A DNA stretch of 64,000 bases from Biscogniauxia marginata (taxonomy: Eukaryota > Ascomycota > Sordariomycetes > Xylariales > Xylariaceae), in contig MU404125.1 of assembly GCA_022695795.1 (NCBI GenBank), positions 169,289-233,288 of the forward strand, given 5' to 3'. This document shows positions 25,801 through 36,701 of the stretch, in pieces. Made by a program: the position numbers and the translations under genes. The notes beneath the pieces are model-generated. The model did not search any database, was not told where the DNA came from, and saw only the letters and a list, made by a program, of their open reading frames with translations. Numbering within the stretch: the first letter of the stretch is position 1; every line of letters starts with the position of its first letter.

Positions 25801-25802
25801 AT
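22802..25802 (-). CDS. RSC9: Rsc9-like ARID subunit of the RSC chromatin remodeller
   Basis: Three exons on the minus strand, 25802-24836, 24780-22934 and 22846-22802, give 952 residues. Introns are 55 and 87 nt. The start is the ATG at 25802 (MAPNRG); the open frame extends 31 codons further but begins with GTG. The ARID DNA-binding domain spans roughly residues 20-130 (RTPEYEEF to QYGKEPPPKE). A His/Thr-rich linker of about 150 residues follows, then an all-helical armadillo-like middle, and an RFX-like region around residues 660-710 (IAIWQAYQGSFG, ADFIRNVSHVF). After it come Cys/His-rich stretches, one with CDWLDC and HIKTH spaced like a C2H2 finger. The last exon encodes a short tail (AGYITSLLQLVQDD) that the simple open frame misses. 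ARID plus RFX-like architecture is that of Rsc9, a subunit of the ATP-dependent RSC complex. Confidence 0.9.
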
Positions 25803-26316
25803 GTCGACGGCCGGCTGAATTGCCAATGGTGTGCGTTGGTTGATCTGGTGGGCGAAAGCGCTGCGCAATGTAGCGAGCGTGGAGGCCTGCTGCACCTTGA
25901 CCTGTCTGCTCGAGGCGCGTTAGCTACCCTCGTAGGCCAAGCGGACGAGGATGCAAGTGGAACAAGGTGCGAGGTGGGAAATAATTACCTCGGAAGGGCG
26001 CAGTCGCAAGATGGTGGTGTAGGGACAGACGGATGGCTTTAGGGTTATGGAGAAAGCAGACGATGTCCCTTTCCAATGGTGGTCTGGTCGCAGGTGCGTA
26101 AAGATGCGTATCCTCGAAGATGGTGTTGCAGAGGTCGCAAGCTACGGGCGCGGAATCGCGAAAGGGAATCTTTGGGTTAGTGTGGTTGAATACGTAGGTA
26201 CCTACCTAGAAAAATGCGGAGGGTCTGTGCGCCTGCATGCTGCATTAGCCAATAGCCGCACGAGAGTCATTTAGCTGTTATTGCAATAAAAAGGCACGAT
26301 AGATGCATCCCGTCAT

Positions 26317-26560
26317 GTCCAGATTAGGTACCTACCTTTGGTACCTACCTACTATATTAGGTACCTAGTTACCTATTTGAAGATAAGGTTCTTCTTGATT
26401 TATGTACCTGTGTTGATGAATTGTTAGGTAACCTTCATTGTACGAGGTATCTACATAGGTACCTAAGGTAGGTAGGTACTTAACCAGTGTACCTACTTAC
26501 TTTCAGTATTAACATCATTCCATAGGTAGGTACTGTCAATATAGTAAGTTAGTACCTACG
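26317..26560. repeat. Dense TAGGTA/TACCTA motif cluster
   Basis: About 240 bases consist largely of TAGGTACC, TACCTACC and their complements, many centred on the palindrome GGTACC. The same short motifs are scattered through nearly every spacer of the window (for example 2640-2700, 8430-8460, 16420-16470, 43440-43470) and are rare inside coding exons. Confidence 0.8.
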
Positions 26561-26651
26561 TACATAACCACCGAGAAGCAGTTCTCTATACCTATCTCTT
26601 CTACTCGCCCTCCTCAAAGGACTGACACAGAATCATAATAATAATATATGC

Positions 26652-26672
26652 TATATATATATATATATATAT
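26652..26672. repeat. (TA)n microsatellite
   Basis: Pure TA run immediately before the first ATG of the unknown gene. It overlaps the alternative start at 26671. Confidence 0.9.
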
Positions 26673-26697
26673 GTGCCCAACTTTGATCAATCACAAT

Positions 26698-28182
26698 ATG
26701 CCACCAAGACCACCTAACAGGGACATTGACGTCTCGTTGCGCTCGCAATCCCAATCCAGAATTCAACCACTGGCACGGAATCAACGTCAGAATTCCTATC
26801 ACCGTGCAATGTCGACAAGCTTTGGTGAGGTGCAGGATCCCATGCTGTGGATGACAAGAACGCCTGTTTCAACTCCAAACACAGCCCGACGCCCGCCGGT
26901 TATGTTCCCTTCCCGCCGGTCACAGCCTTCCCCTTCGCCTTCACCTTCTCCTTACCCGACTGATGCCCCAGCAGCCCGTGGATACCTTCCCCCATATCAA
27001 CTATCGAGAGGACGACACCAAGATAACCGCAGCCCACCTATTCCTCTGTACAGACGATTTCCTACTCCAGGATTCACTAACCATGTAGGGCCTATTCCTT
27101 CACTATATTCTGATCCCAGCCGGCCATACTCAGCTATAGCTTATCGGACGCAACGAGCAAATCCCGGCACTGGTGGCGATGATGTACTGTTGCCGCCGAG
27201 ACCAGCTACGTCCTCAGATGTAGACCTACTAGTTCCACGTCGCCCAGCCGTATTTCCAGCACGCAGGGCGGCTCAAGAGGCTTATAAGGGCTCCAGCCAA
27301 AGTTTAGCCGAGACAGAAAAGGAGACATCTTCCACCGCGGGATCGATTTCTGGAACCACGACTCAGTCAGCGCAGCATCCAAACTCCCAGAAGCAGCCTA
27401 GGATCATTCTTAAGAACTATAAGCCAAAGAAAGTGCCCAACTCCTCTGCGGGAACGAAGTCATCAGCCGCGGTTCAAGCGTGCCATCCGGGACCCGACGC
27501 TAGTCTGGCTACGCCTATCAAAAAGGCTACCGTACAATCTCAGGGGGCGAGGCAAGAAGAGGGATTTGACGATGATAAGACCATTACGGATAGCAGTGGT
27601 GACGAGCTTGCGTTAGACTTCGATCAAGATACCTCCAATACCAAGCAGCCAGCAGAGGAACTGTCAACTAATATAACCAAAAATGGAAGTTCGATTCAAG
27701 GTTGTACCGTTCAGACAGACCTGACCCATTGGGAGGAAAATAAAAAAACATCTAGGACTACAAGTGCTAATAAACCGAATCAGAAATGCGTCGCAGTCAA
27801 CACGACTCCGCAAAAACGTTGCTATGCTAATGCTTCTACACAAGCCAACGAGAGCTGGTCTGTATCGAGCGCGACGCAGACGGTGTTCGAAGGGGTAGGC
27901 TCTAATCCAAAGCGCCAGAAGACGTCCGATGCGAAAGCCATCGCCGCCGTCATCGGACAGACACAGACCATGCTTGAAGAGACGGTCACTCCGCGCTCGA
28001 GACTCGATGAGATCATAGCCGTCAACCAGGACGTAGGCGAGATGGTCATGAGCCAGCTCCGAGCGAGCGATGCCAGCGTGCTCGAGGAACTGGAGGCATC
28101 GATGCTCATCAGAATGGTGGTTGATAACGAAGATATGTACGAGCAGGTTGAGAAGATCCTGGGCGTGACATGGGGAGAGTGA
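26698..28182 (+). CDS. Unknown disordered protein with TQT motifs
   Basis: A single open frame of 494 residues from the ATG at 26698; an in-frame ATG at 26671 directly after a TA run would add nine residues. I do not recognise a family. The first 300 residues are rich in Pro, Arg, Ser and Gln and look disordered (PSPSPSPSPYP, several RR/PRR pairs). From about 335 to 425 there are four TQT-like motifs: VQT at 338-340, TQA at 381-383, TQT at 393-395 and TQT at 422-424. The last 75 residues, from about LDEIIAVNQDVGEMVM to the end, are acidic and predicted helical. A nearby KRQK basic patch may be a nuclear signal. Codon use is like its neighbours. The upstream gene Rsc9 is divergent; the downstream gene is convergent. 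Confidence 0.75.
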   Translation: MPPRPPNRDIDVSLRSQSQSRIQPLARNQRQNSYHRAMSTSFGEVQDPMLWMTRTPVSTPNTARRPPVMFPSRRSQPSPSPSPSPYPTDAPAARGYLPPYQLSRGRHQDNRSPPIPLYRRFPTPGFTNHVGPIPSLYSDPSRPYSAIAYRTQRANPGTGGDDVLLPPRPATSSDVDLLVPRRPAVFPARRAAQEAYKGSSQSLAETEKETSSTAGSISGTTTQSAQHPNSQKQPRIILKNYKPKKVPNSSAGTKSSAAVQACHPGPDASLATPIKKATVQSQGARQEEGFDDDKTITDSSGDELALDFDQDTSNTKQPAEELSTNITKNGSSIQGCTVQTDLTHWEENKKTSRTTSANKPNQKCVAVNTTPQKRCYANASTQANESWSVSSATQTVFEGVGSNPKRQKTSDAKAIAAVIGQTQTMLEETVTPRSRLDEIIAVNQDVGEMVMSQLRASDASVLEELEASMLIRMVVDNEDMYEQVEKILGVTWGE

Positions 28183-29397
28183 ACGATCGGCCTTGGAAGT
28201 TGGAGAAAACGGATAGATTTCACGAACGGAATGGAAAACAATGTGAGGATGAAAATGTGCTCAGGTTCCTCTACATACTTACTACTTCTCGCTGCCTACA
28301 AAACGTTGCTATACTACTAGATATGTCACTAGACACAGTAGGTTCTCGCTCTCTCGGTTAACCGGAATGAATATGTTGATTTCCGAGGGGATAGTCAAGT
28401 GTTTACATGGAAGAAAATTATTTTATTGGAAGATTTTCCAAAAATAGACCTCTCTATCTAAAGCCCATTGCTACATGACATTACGTACCTAACGCCACCT
28501 CTCAGTGAAACGCACCTCTAATGGGATATTTTACAAGGGGCAACCTTGACAAGAGAGAAATAGTGCTGTGCTCTTAAGTTAGCTGTCTCGATAGGCTGCC
28601 GAGGGGTTGCCTAAGTCCTTTGGGGGCGACAAGTGATATCTTTCTAGACGTGAATTTTTTATAGCAACGTTCGTGGTGGATTAAAGGAGTTATTGAGAAA
28701 CATATTTTGGTAACTCTTTTAATAATAAAAAACCAGGAGGCTAAAAAAAAAAAAAAGACGACACAGCTTCGTCCTCGGTATCTAGGCACGCATGTCAAGT
28801 ATAAATATCATCAAAACAGCAAGTTTTAATCGATATTTCTTACGTCTTGTATATCCTTTTTTTCTCTCTCTCTCCCCCATGCCGAATTAAGTATACCCAT
28901 ATTCCTCAACTCTAGGTACTTATGTCATTGGTTTACTTCTTCTCCCTCTTCCCATCTGGAATAGTATTCCGAGAACGAGAGCTGGGTGCAGGTATATCCC
29001 CCAAATGAACCCCTCGTAGGAATATAAACCCGTACAAAAAAAAACGCCCCGAGTCCCGCTTGAAGTGCTCGATACTACACACACGATGAGTAACCGTAAG
29101 ATATGCTTCCTGCATGTATATACATATGTACACCGAAAGGGAAAAAATCAAGTAAAGGGGAATAGAGAGAAAAAGAATTAAAGGTATGTTCTGCCCCCTT
29201 TCCCATGCAGTTCCAGCACCTAATCTAACTTACTACATACCACTCACCCGCGTACCAACTTTGATGAACCAGCCCCCTGCCCTCTCCCCTTTTTATCTAC
29301 CTACCTACTTTCCATCCCATTCCATTCCATCTGCCCAATCCCGATCCAGACCCTTTCCCCGAAAAGAAAAGCCCACAAAGTCATGAATAATCGTCCC
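28183..29397. other. Convergent spacer
   Basis: AT-rich DNA between the unknown gene and the ataxin-10-like gene, with an A13 run near 28744 and pyrimidine runs near 28860. No gene is supported. The piece from about 29190 is probably 3' UTR of the minus-strand gene. Confidence 0.6.
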
Positions 29398-32300
29398 TCA
29401 CATAAACTCGTCCTCGGTCTCGTCGCCGTCCACCGGCGGCGGCGGCGGCGGCGACGGTGACGGATGGCGCTGCAGCCGACCGCCGCCGTCGTCCGCCACC
29501 GTCAGGGCGAGCAGGTCATTAACCAGCTCCTCGCTACGGCTCTGATTCTCCTCCAGCCTGCTCCGCAGACTTGCTCCGCCTCCGACTCCGCCACCACCGA
29601 TGCCCCCCACGTCGTTTACGTCGCCCGCGGGCGCGCTCGAGCTACGCACCTGCACCTTGACCTCCCCGGGGATGCCGTCGATGCGTACGCTCTGCGTGAT
29701 GCTACCGCTACCGCTGCTATTATTACTACTACTGCTATTATTATTAGCGGGAGAGGGCCGCGTATTGGTAGCGGTGGCGGCAGCGGCGGCGGCGGCGGGG
29801 CCTCCCTGGTTTGCGCTGACGAGGTTCTGCAGGAAGGCGGAGGCGTCGGGGGAGCCGTCCATGAGCCACTTGAGGCAGAGCTGGGTGCGCTCGCGGCAGA
29901 AGCGGTTGTTGTCATCGTAGAGGCAGCAGTTGAGCAGGGCGACGATGCCGTTGTGCTGCACGATCTGCAGCTGTACTGCTGGATTGCCCGGCGACGACTG
30001 CCCCGGCGGCGGCTGCAGCAGCGCCGCCAGGATCGAGAGTACCTGTCCCTTGATGCCTGTCCAGGGGAATTCGTGCGGCGGGTCCGAGAGGGGAGGCGGC
30101 GGCGGTGGAGGCGGCGGTGGATTGCTGGAGGATGACGCTTGTGGGGTAGATGTTGTGGAGGGAGTTGCCGCGGCGTTATTGTGTCGAGAGCCTGCGAAGG
30201 GGGCCCTCTCTACACCGACGTCGAGGCCCTCGAGGAGTTTGAGAAGCTCGTATACGGCCTCGTAGTCAATGAGATGCTGACGAAGTGGATGAATGTCGGC
30301 AATTGTATAGAGAAAATCGAGGTACTGCACTAGGCCATCTTTTGCCCGCTCAAGATCCCAGTTGTCCACCGGGAAGTCGACTGGATCAAGTCGGTTTTTG
30401 CGAACCTCTCCTTGAATTTGCATCAAGGCCACACACTCTGGCACTATGCGACTGCGGAAGATACCATAGAGGAAGTTGAGCATCTTACTAAGACGCACGT
30501 CTTCGTTGGAGAGTACCTTCTCCACATCTTCTGGTTTCGACTCTATGGTGGGATTGTAGTCTTTATGTGGGAAGAAAGCAGTACGGGAGAGGTAGGTGAT
30601 GAGGCGTAGGAGCACGGTTTGCGCTGGCGATATTATGTCTTTCGGGCTCCGAATTGCATTCCACGCATATGGTATGAGGGAGCTCTCGTGGATTGCCTGT
30701 ACAATATGGCTGCTGATTTGGAAGATGAGAGACTGCTCATCCTTCTCCCAAACGGCGATAAACACTAGCATTTCCCTAAGAAGATTCCTGCCACAATCTG
30801 TAGCTAGGAAAATACGGCATCGGGTCTGCTGAAGGTTCTCACCAAACCGAGTTAAACCCGATCCTGCCGACTCGAGTATGCATGACTTGACAATCATATG
30901 TAAGGCCTCAATCTGTTTGGGATCAAGAATATTTGGAACCTCGGTAAGCAGCCCCGTCATGGGCCCTTCACCATATGAATCATCATCATCAGCTTCTTCC
31001 TCATATTCGTCATATTCCGGTGCAAAGTTTGGAGCTGCGTGAGGTGCTTGGGCCTGCCAGTCGGGGTGCTGCCCGTCATCTACGTTGTGCTCCAATGCGT
31101 CGCCTGGATCGTCTGGAGGTTCAGCCGCAGCATAACGTTGCATGAGGTTTGCCTCACACTCCTTGATACGTTCCGGAACAAAATCGATGGGATACATGGT
31201 TAAGCTTAGGTTACCCGCATTCGGGCAACGTGCAGTATCCCACCATTGGTCTAGCTCGTGCGATACGCGGCCATATGCTCTATCCTGCTCGTATTTATTG
31301 TCCTCCTCGGGGTTCCACGTCGAGACGATGTTAGAGGCCTCATCATACAAATCGGGGTTCCATGCCCACATCTGGGGAGGGGTATAGTTCCACGAGAGGT
31401 TTTCATCGTGGGGAAGCCATCGATTCTTCTCATGGTCATCCTGGGATTCAAAGTACTCCTTGCATATCGCGGCAGCAGTACTACACATTTTCGAGTTTCT
31501 TCTCAGCCAGTTAGCAATTTCATCACGAAGGTACATGCTTCTGGCGGATGGGTAATCCAGCACGGGCTCGTGGCGATCATCCGGTCCTGGATTGATGTCG
31601 ACGTCTGGGGATTCGATCAACACCTGGTACCAGAATGTCATTTTGTTCCGGTCATTCTTGGCAATCCAGTTATGCGCTTGCTGAAGCGACGTCACCAATA
31701 CCTTCTTGTCTAACAAAATGGTCAGTCGGCTAGGAGTGGCACAAAGCGTGAATTTATGCGAACTTACAGAGCTCAGTAATTTCATTTAGTTTGACCCTCG
31801 AGGCATCATCTTCTGGCATCTCACCATCAATACCCTTGCTAGTGACGTTGACACAAAGACATATCGCCTCGTACACCTCATGATCGAAACTAATGGCCGC
31901 TGAGAGATCCTGGGGCACCTCGGGGTCGGTAGTAACGAGCAAGTTTCGGGCGATGTGCATGAGTTTATTGAGCATCTGTAATGCTTCCTTAAGGGGCACG
32001 TAGTTCTTAATGATCAGAGCAGTGACTTCAGGAGTAGTGATATCGATGAACTTGGTGGGCACGAAAGGTTCTGACCGCACACCGAGGGATTTCTCGTTGA
32101 GATCGCATATTGCCGCGCAGACTGCCCTGCGCAACCAGATCCAGACCCGAAGGTTTTTTGACAAAAGTTCCCTGCGACTCAAAGTCAGCATGCGGCCCGT
32201 AGCTCTACTCTTAGACCCTGCTGAGCTCGTACCTGACATCTTTGAGTGTGTGTGTCTTCTCGAGTGTTTTGGAGATGATGCTGATCACCTTGGAAATAGA

Positions 32301-32435
32301 CTGCGGTCCCATGACGGGAGACTGCGTGTAATGGCCCTCGAGACAGATCAAAGCTGCCGCGAAGGTTCGCTCCTCGATAGAATCATGTTTCCACAAGTGT
32401 GCTGGATCGACATCCAGCCTCAAAGGCGATGTCAT
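29398..32435 (-). CDS. Ataxin-10 domain protein (Ctr86-like)
   Basis: Three exons on the minus strand, 32435-32233, 32171-31768 and 31709-29398, give 972 residues from the ATG at 32435. Introns are 61 and 58 nt with GTACGA and GTAAGT donors. The protein is mostly helical, as expected for an armadillo-like fold, with an acidic middle (EYDEYEEEADDDD). Near the C-terminus a stretch reading LQIVQHNGIVALLNCC followed by YDDNNRFCRER matches the ataxin-10 domain, in which a conserved DDNNPF-type motif precedes the last helices. Fungal members are annotated as ataxin-10 or copper transport protein 86; the molecular role is not settled. Poly-Pro and Asn/Ser-rich runs flank the domain. The start is uncertain: the frame stays open upstream of 32435 to about 32680 without an ATG, so an upstream exon may exist. 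Confidence 0.8.
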
Positions 32436-33456
32436 ACTGTGATGCCCTGTTCTGAGGATAGGATATAATTTCTGAACCTTTACGAATAGAGCGTGCAACC
32501 CGAAGCAGGCCCCACCACCTGCATTGAGATCCCGATCCGGGCGAGGAAGTCCTGACGATGGCGGGGCGAAATGGTGCCCGGGCAGGTTACAAAAAGGTCG
32601 CTCTATAATAACCGGCCTGGATACTGGGTTGAGGTATATCTCACTACTGTCTAAATTGGAGAACTAGTGTTCCGTCGATATTGCAGGTTAAGCCAAATAT
32701 TGCGACCCGGACAGTAGCTTTTGACGATGAAAAATCAGTTGGTGGAGCAATCAGTGAAGTCACTCTGTGGTGGTTAGAGGTACATGTAGTCAATAAGATT
32801 TCAAGTTGTGCATATAACAGGCTACATAGATAGATGGATGTATGACTATATGGGATACATTACCGCTGAATAATAGGTGCCCCTTGCTTATATGAATTTG
32901 CTGACGTAATATCGATTTGTCTAAGACGCAATCATTCAGGCTTTGATTTATCCACAATCTTTAAAGATCAATCACTAAGCAAAAGCATCAGACATGTAAT
33001 GAAAATAACAGGCTACCTAGGTACATTACCAAGAGGAAGCAAGCTAAAGAAAGGGGCGTTAGCTTAAGTGAAGCTACCGCTTCCATCCTAATAAGCGCAT
33101 GGGGATGATGTGAATTTATATCACAAGAGCGCATAAAACCTAGTAGAAACAAGATTCTGATGTTACTTCTCCTACCTCAATCTGTAGGCTTCTTAGGTGT
33201 GATCGATATATATATATAGAGAGAGAGAGATAAGATAAATACCAGGATGTCATGCGCACCGCTAGAGATTATAGTTAATCGAATATGTCAATCTCGTTGG
33301 TCTCAAAAATAAAAAGCTTTCATTTATCAGGACGGGAAAAGACAACCAAGCGAGCTCGGGCCGTTCCGTCTGCTTAGTCCGTGCACAAATAACCATCGCA
33401 CACACACTCAAAGATCGTAAGAAGCGATATATTGCACCTCCCAACCTCTCAAGAAT
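32436..33456. other. Spacer upstream of the ataxin-10-like gene
   Basis: The first 250 bases stay open in frame with the ataxin-10-like gene and may be leader or an unannotated exon. The rest is AT-rich, with a TA run followed by a GA run at about 33206-33232. No other gene is supported. Confidence 0.5.
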
Positions 33457-35741
33457 TCAATACCCGCGGTCGCGTTTGAGGCTTGTGCCCTTTCGGCACA
33501 GCTTGCTATTCTGCGAGGGCAGGTTCCCGAAGACGAACCCCGACATCTCCCAGTCCTCCGAACCGACAGCGTTCTGCGCGTAGAACACGTCCCAGGGGTC
33601 GAGCTCCTTCTTCAGCTGGTAGAGCCTGTCGTACTTGACGCCCCAGAACGACTGCTGGAAGTCGGGCTCGATGTAGTCCGACTCCGAGAGGTAGGCGCCG
33701 GACCCGGGCGACACGGCGCGCCACGCCGGGCCCCAGTCGTACGTGAGCACATTGCTCCAGATCTGGATCAGCTCCGTATACATGTCTTGCGTCCAGGTAA
33801 TGGCATCGATGGCATGAAGCACCGTCTCTCGCCAGGCCGGATTCACCGCGTTGTCCGGATATCCCGATTTAGGGTTGGCTGCGAGGTTAAACCCCATGAC
33901 TAACCCACCGCTGTTGACTACGTAGCGAATTGCCTCGAACGTACTCGACAATTTGACTGGGTCCTCCCAATTGGCGCGGGGGAACAGTCGACTGCCCTGG
34001 CGCAATAGGTTGGAACCCCAAGCCTCAAGGGGGAAGGAATTATCCCAAGCATCATAAAAGCTGTCATACTCCCGATAGACAGGTTGTATATCGGATGTAA
34101 GCCCAATGTCCTCAATAGCCTTCCAGAAAGGATCCGTCAGATTCTGTAATTCGGCCATAGTCATATTAGGCGCGAACCATGATGCCATATTGAAGACATA
34201 GTTTCCACTCAAGGCATTCAGGTTGAAGTACGAATACGTGCCAGCGTCGGTATACTTGATGAAGTCTTCAAAGTACGCTCGCACCGCTTGCCAGAACTGG
34301 TCTACAGACACGTTCCGGCCGGTGGAAAGACTGAAATTCATCGTGGTGACGGATATCTTGGGAAACGCCTTGATAACCATGGACGTTACAACGCCATATG
34401 TAGAGCCACCCCCACCTCGGAGAGCCCAGAAGAGATCGGGGTTGGACGACTCGCTAGCTGTGACGAAGCGCCCATCGGCTGTGACGACTTCCATGGAAAG
34501 AACCTGAGTTATTAGATATTAGGTACGAAAGCAATCCGATATCACTTACATGGTCTGCTGCCATGCCGTACATGCTTGACAGAGGAGAATGGCCGCCGCC
34601 GAGGATATATCCTCCCGTAATCCCTACTGTCTTTGAGGTGTATTATCAACATTAGCCACTCTTCCCGACGAAAACTACCGACAAAGGCCTACCTTTCCCT
34701 CCCCGCCAACAATGGTGACATTTGCCTTATGAGCTGCTTCGTATGCTTCGTAGGTCTGCACTCCAGCTCCCATCTTGAAAGCCGGTCCCTTGTATGATCC
34801 CTCTTCATAGTCCTCGTAGAACCGGATGTCCTTCATGTTATGAGTCCAGAGAGAGAGAGCTCCTGCTCCGGTTGACTTAGCACCAAAGTCATGGCCGGTG
34901 TTCTTGATAACGAGGCGCAGATTTAGATTCCGCGCCAGGTTGATCGCTAGCTGGACTTGGGCGACTGAGGTTACATTAACTGAAATAGTAGGGTATGCCC
35001 CAAGGGTACAGTTCTGTAAATAGGGGTTGATCGTATGAGGGACACAAGTGGTCCCTTGATAGAGGATTGCATTGATGGACGTCGGATCATTAGTACTAAG
35101 TTAAACATGAGTATAAATTGTCTTCCTAGTGAGAATCACGAAGGCACACTCACTGGATATACGAATCGTTCGACCAATCCGCGGTAATTTCTGCACACTT
35201 GTCTGCATCTTGATTCCCATAGTCACTATAACAAGGGGAAGCCAGTGGTTTAGTCTGAAGAAGGCTCCCACCAAGCAACAAATTGAATACACGACTAGTA
35301 ATGAAGCCTGGGAATACGACATCGTCACCGGGGAAGGTCTTACAATGCCCGATAATAGAACCGTTAGCTACAACCGTCGGGTCGGGGAAAGCAAACAAGA
35401 TCATGTTGGTCAATCCCAGACCAGTCAGGTTTGCGACGACATCGTCCGTTAGTTGATGAGACTCGCCGGGAAATAGGTCAGCTGTCGCGTTCGAACTCCC
35501 GACATCGAGGACGGCGAAGGCGGGAGCGATGGTGGACTCATCGGCAGCTTTGGATTGCGAGAAGGCATCAAGTTAGCTCCTGCGATGTGCCATCCACTTA
35601 GATAATCTCAAGTTCTGGCTTGCAATGAGAAAAGCGATTCGACTAACTGACGACTTGATTGTTCACAATGATGGTTTGAGCCAATGCATCTGCTAAGAGT
35701 GCCAGTTGAATAGTCACTCTCAGGAGAACACTGCCGAACAT
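33457..35741 (-). CDS. Secreted FAD-linked oxidoreductase, berberine-bridge-enzyme type
   Basis: Five exons on the minus strand, 35741-35648, 35547-35154, 35095-34693, 34630-34550 and 34503-33457, give 672 residues. Introns are 100, 58, 62 and 46 nt. The N-terminus is a signal peptide (hydrophobic run, likely cut after ADALA), so the enzyme is probably secreted. The FAD-binding PCMH fold shows NCTLGAYP, LVIKNTGHDF, GITGGYILGGGHSPLS and DLFWALRGGGGSTYGVV. His231 in GHDF is where the 8-alpha-histidyl FAD bond is made in this family. The cysteine of bicovalent enzymes, expected just before VGITGG, is absent. The C-terminal BBE segment reads DPWDVFYAQNAVGSEDW. Substrate unknown; relatives oxidise sugars or secondary metabolites, but no biosynthetic cluster surrounds it. 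Length is somewhat above the usual 500-600. Confidence 0.88.
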
Positions 35742-36701
35742 GATGGCGGATGTGTGCCGAAGCAGATTCAACCAGGCCAAGGGATGCTCCAAGAATGACT
35801 TCAATAATGCTCGATTAATGCTCGATCACAAGAATGAAGAGGAGATGATCAGGTGTCCCAACGTATACTCACTCTAGCCGGCCAAGATGATACCTACCTT
35901 ACCTTACCTTCCAGTATCCCCCCCTCACAGACTTCTCCCGGCTGCGGAGCCATGATCGTGAGGCGGGTATGATGCAGAAAGCTTGACTTCAAGCGGCGAT
36001 ATTGGCACTATACCGGTACGAAGGTGGTAATGGGTATGTACGGGGAGTTCATTCGCCAGCACGATTAGCCGGTATTGAGATCACTCTATACACCGGCACT
36101 TTGCGCGACGATCACCTGTTGGCCGAGATTGGGGAAGGCCAGTATTGACAAGACATCTCTTGTCATACAGAAACACCGATGCCCGGTTTCTCGACATATA
36201 TGTCTATTTAGGAACAATGGTGATGATGAACCCCCCCTTACTACAAGCCGTCGGTAGCAGAGTTTTGTACATAACCAAAACGCGACTCTTGATTACTGTT
36301 GGTAATGGATAAACAGCGACATTACTCCAAGACTAGATTTATATTGTCGAAGTTTCCGTTCTTTCTTGAGTTCATGGCATACAGACCTACTACGCGTACC
36401 AGGTAGCTCGGATGGTGAAATCAAGACGGAGGATGAGACGATTGGACGGGAGCAGTGAAAATGCAGGGACCGGTTCAAGCCAGTGCTTTTAAAACGCGCT
36501 GGAGGAGCCCCACAAATATGCAACTAAAGGGGAAGGCGGGGGAGGGGCAACCAAAATTCCTCTCCTCTGCCATTTGCTGTTATCTCTGCTCGCTATCGAC
36601 GATAACTTCAGATAAATCGAAATATATCTCAACTTCGAAAGCACAGTGATCATTATCCACTCAATTGAAGTCCGTCTGGCTGTAAAAATAGACTGCGAAC
36701 C
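35742..36701. other. Divergent promoter region (oxidoreductase / MTAP)
   Basis: Sits between two divergent genes about 960 bp apart. TACCTTACC repeats occur near 35890-35910. Short open frames have no family features. No gene is supported. Confidence 0.55.

Larger units (their letters stand above)
25803..26697. other. Divergent promoter region with TAGGTA cluster
   Basis: Lies between Rsc9 (minus) and the unknown plus-strand gene. The half near Rsc9 (25803-26280) is GC-richer and probably holds its leader. The rest is packed with TAGGTA/TACCTA motifs and ends in a (TA)n run abutting the downstream gene. Confidence 0.55.

Noticed and set aside
25803..25895. N-terminal extension of Rsc9 to 25895
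   Set aside because: The extension begins with GTG; nuclear genes start at ATG, and MAPNRG at 25802 fits the family.
29464..30135. 223-codon plus-strand frame over the ataxin-10-like gene
   Set aside because: It lies opposite poly-Pro, Asn and Ser coding repeats; the minus strand has the conserved domain.
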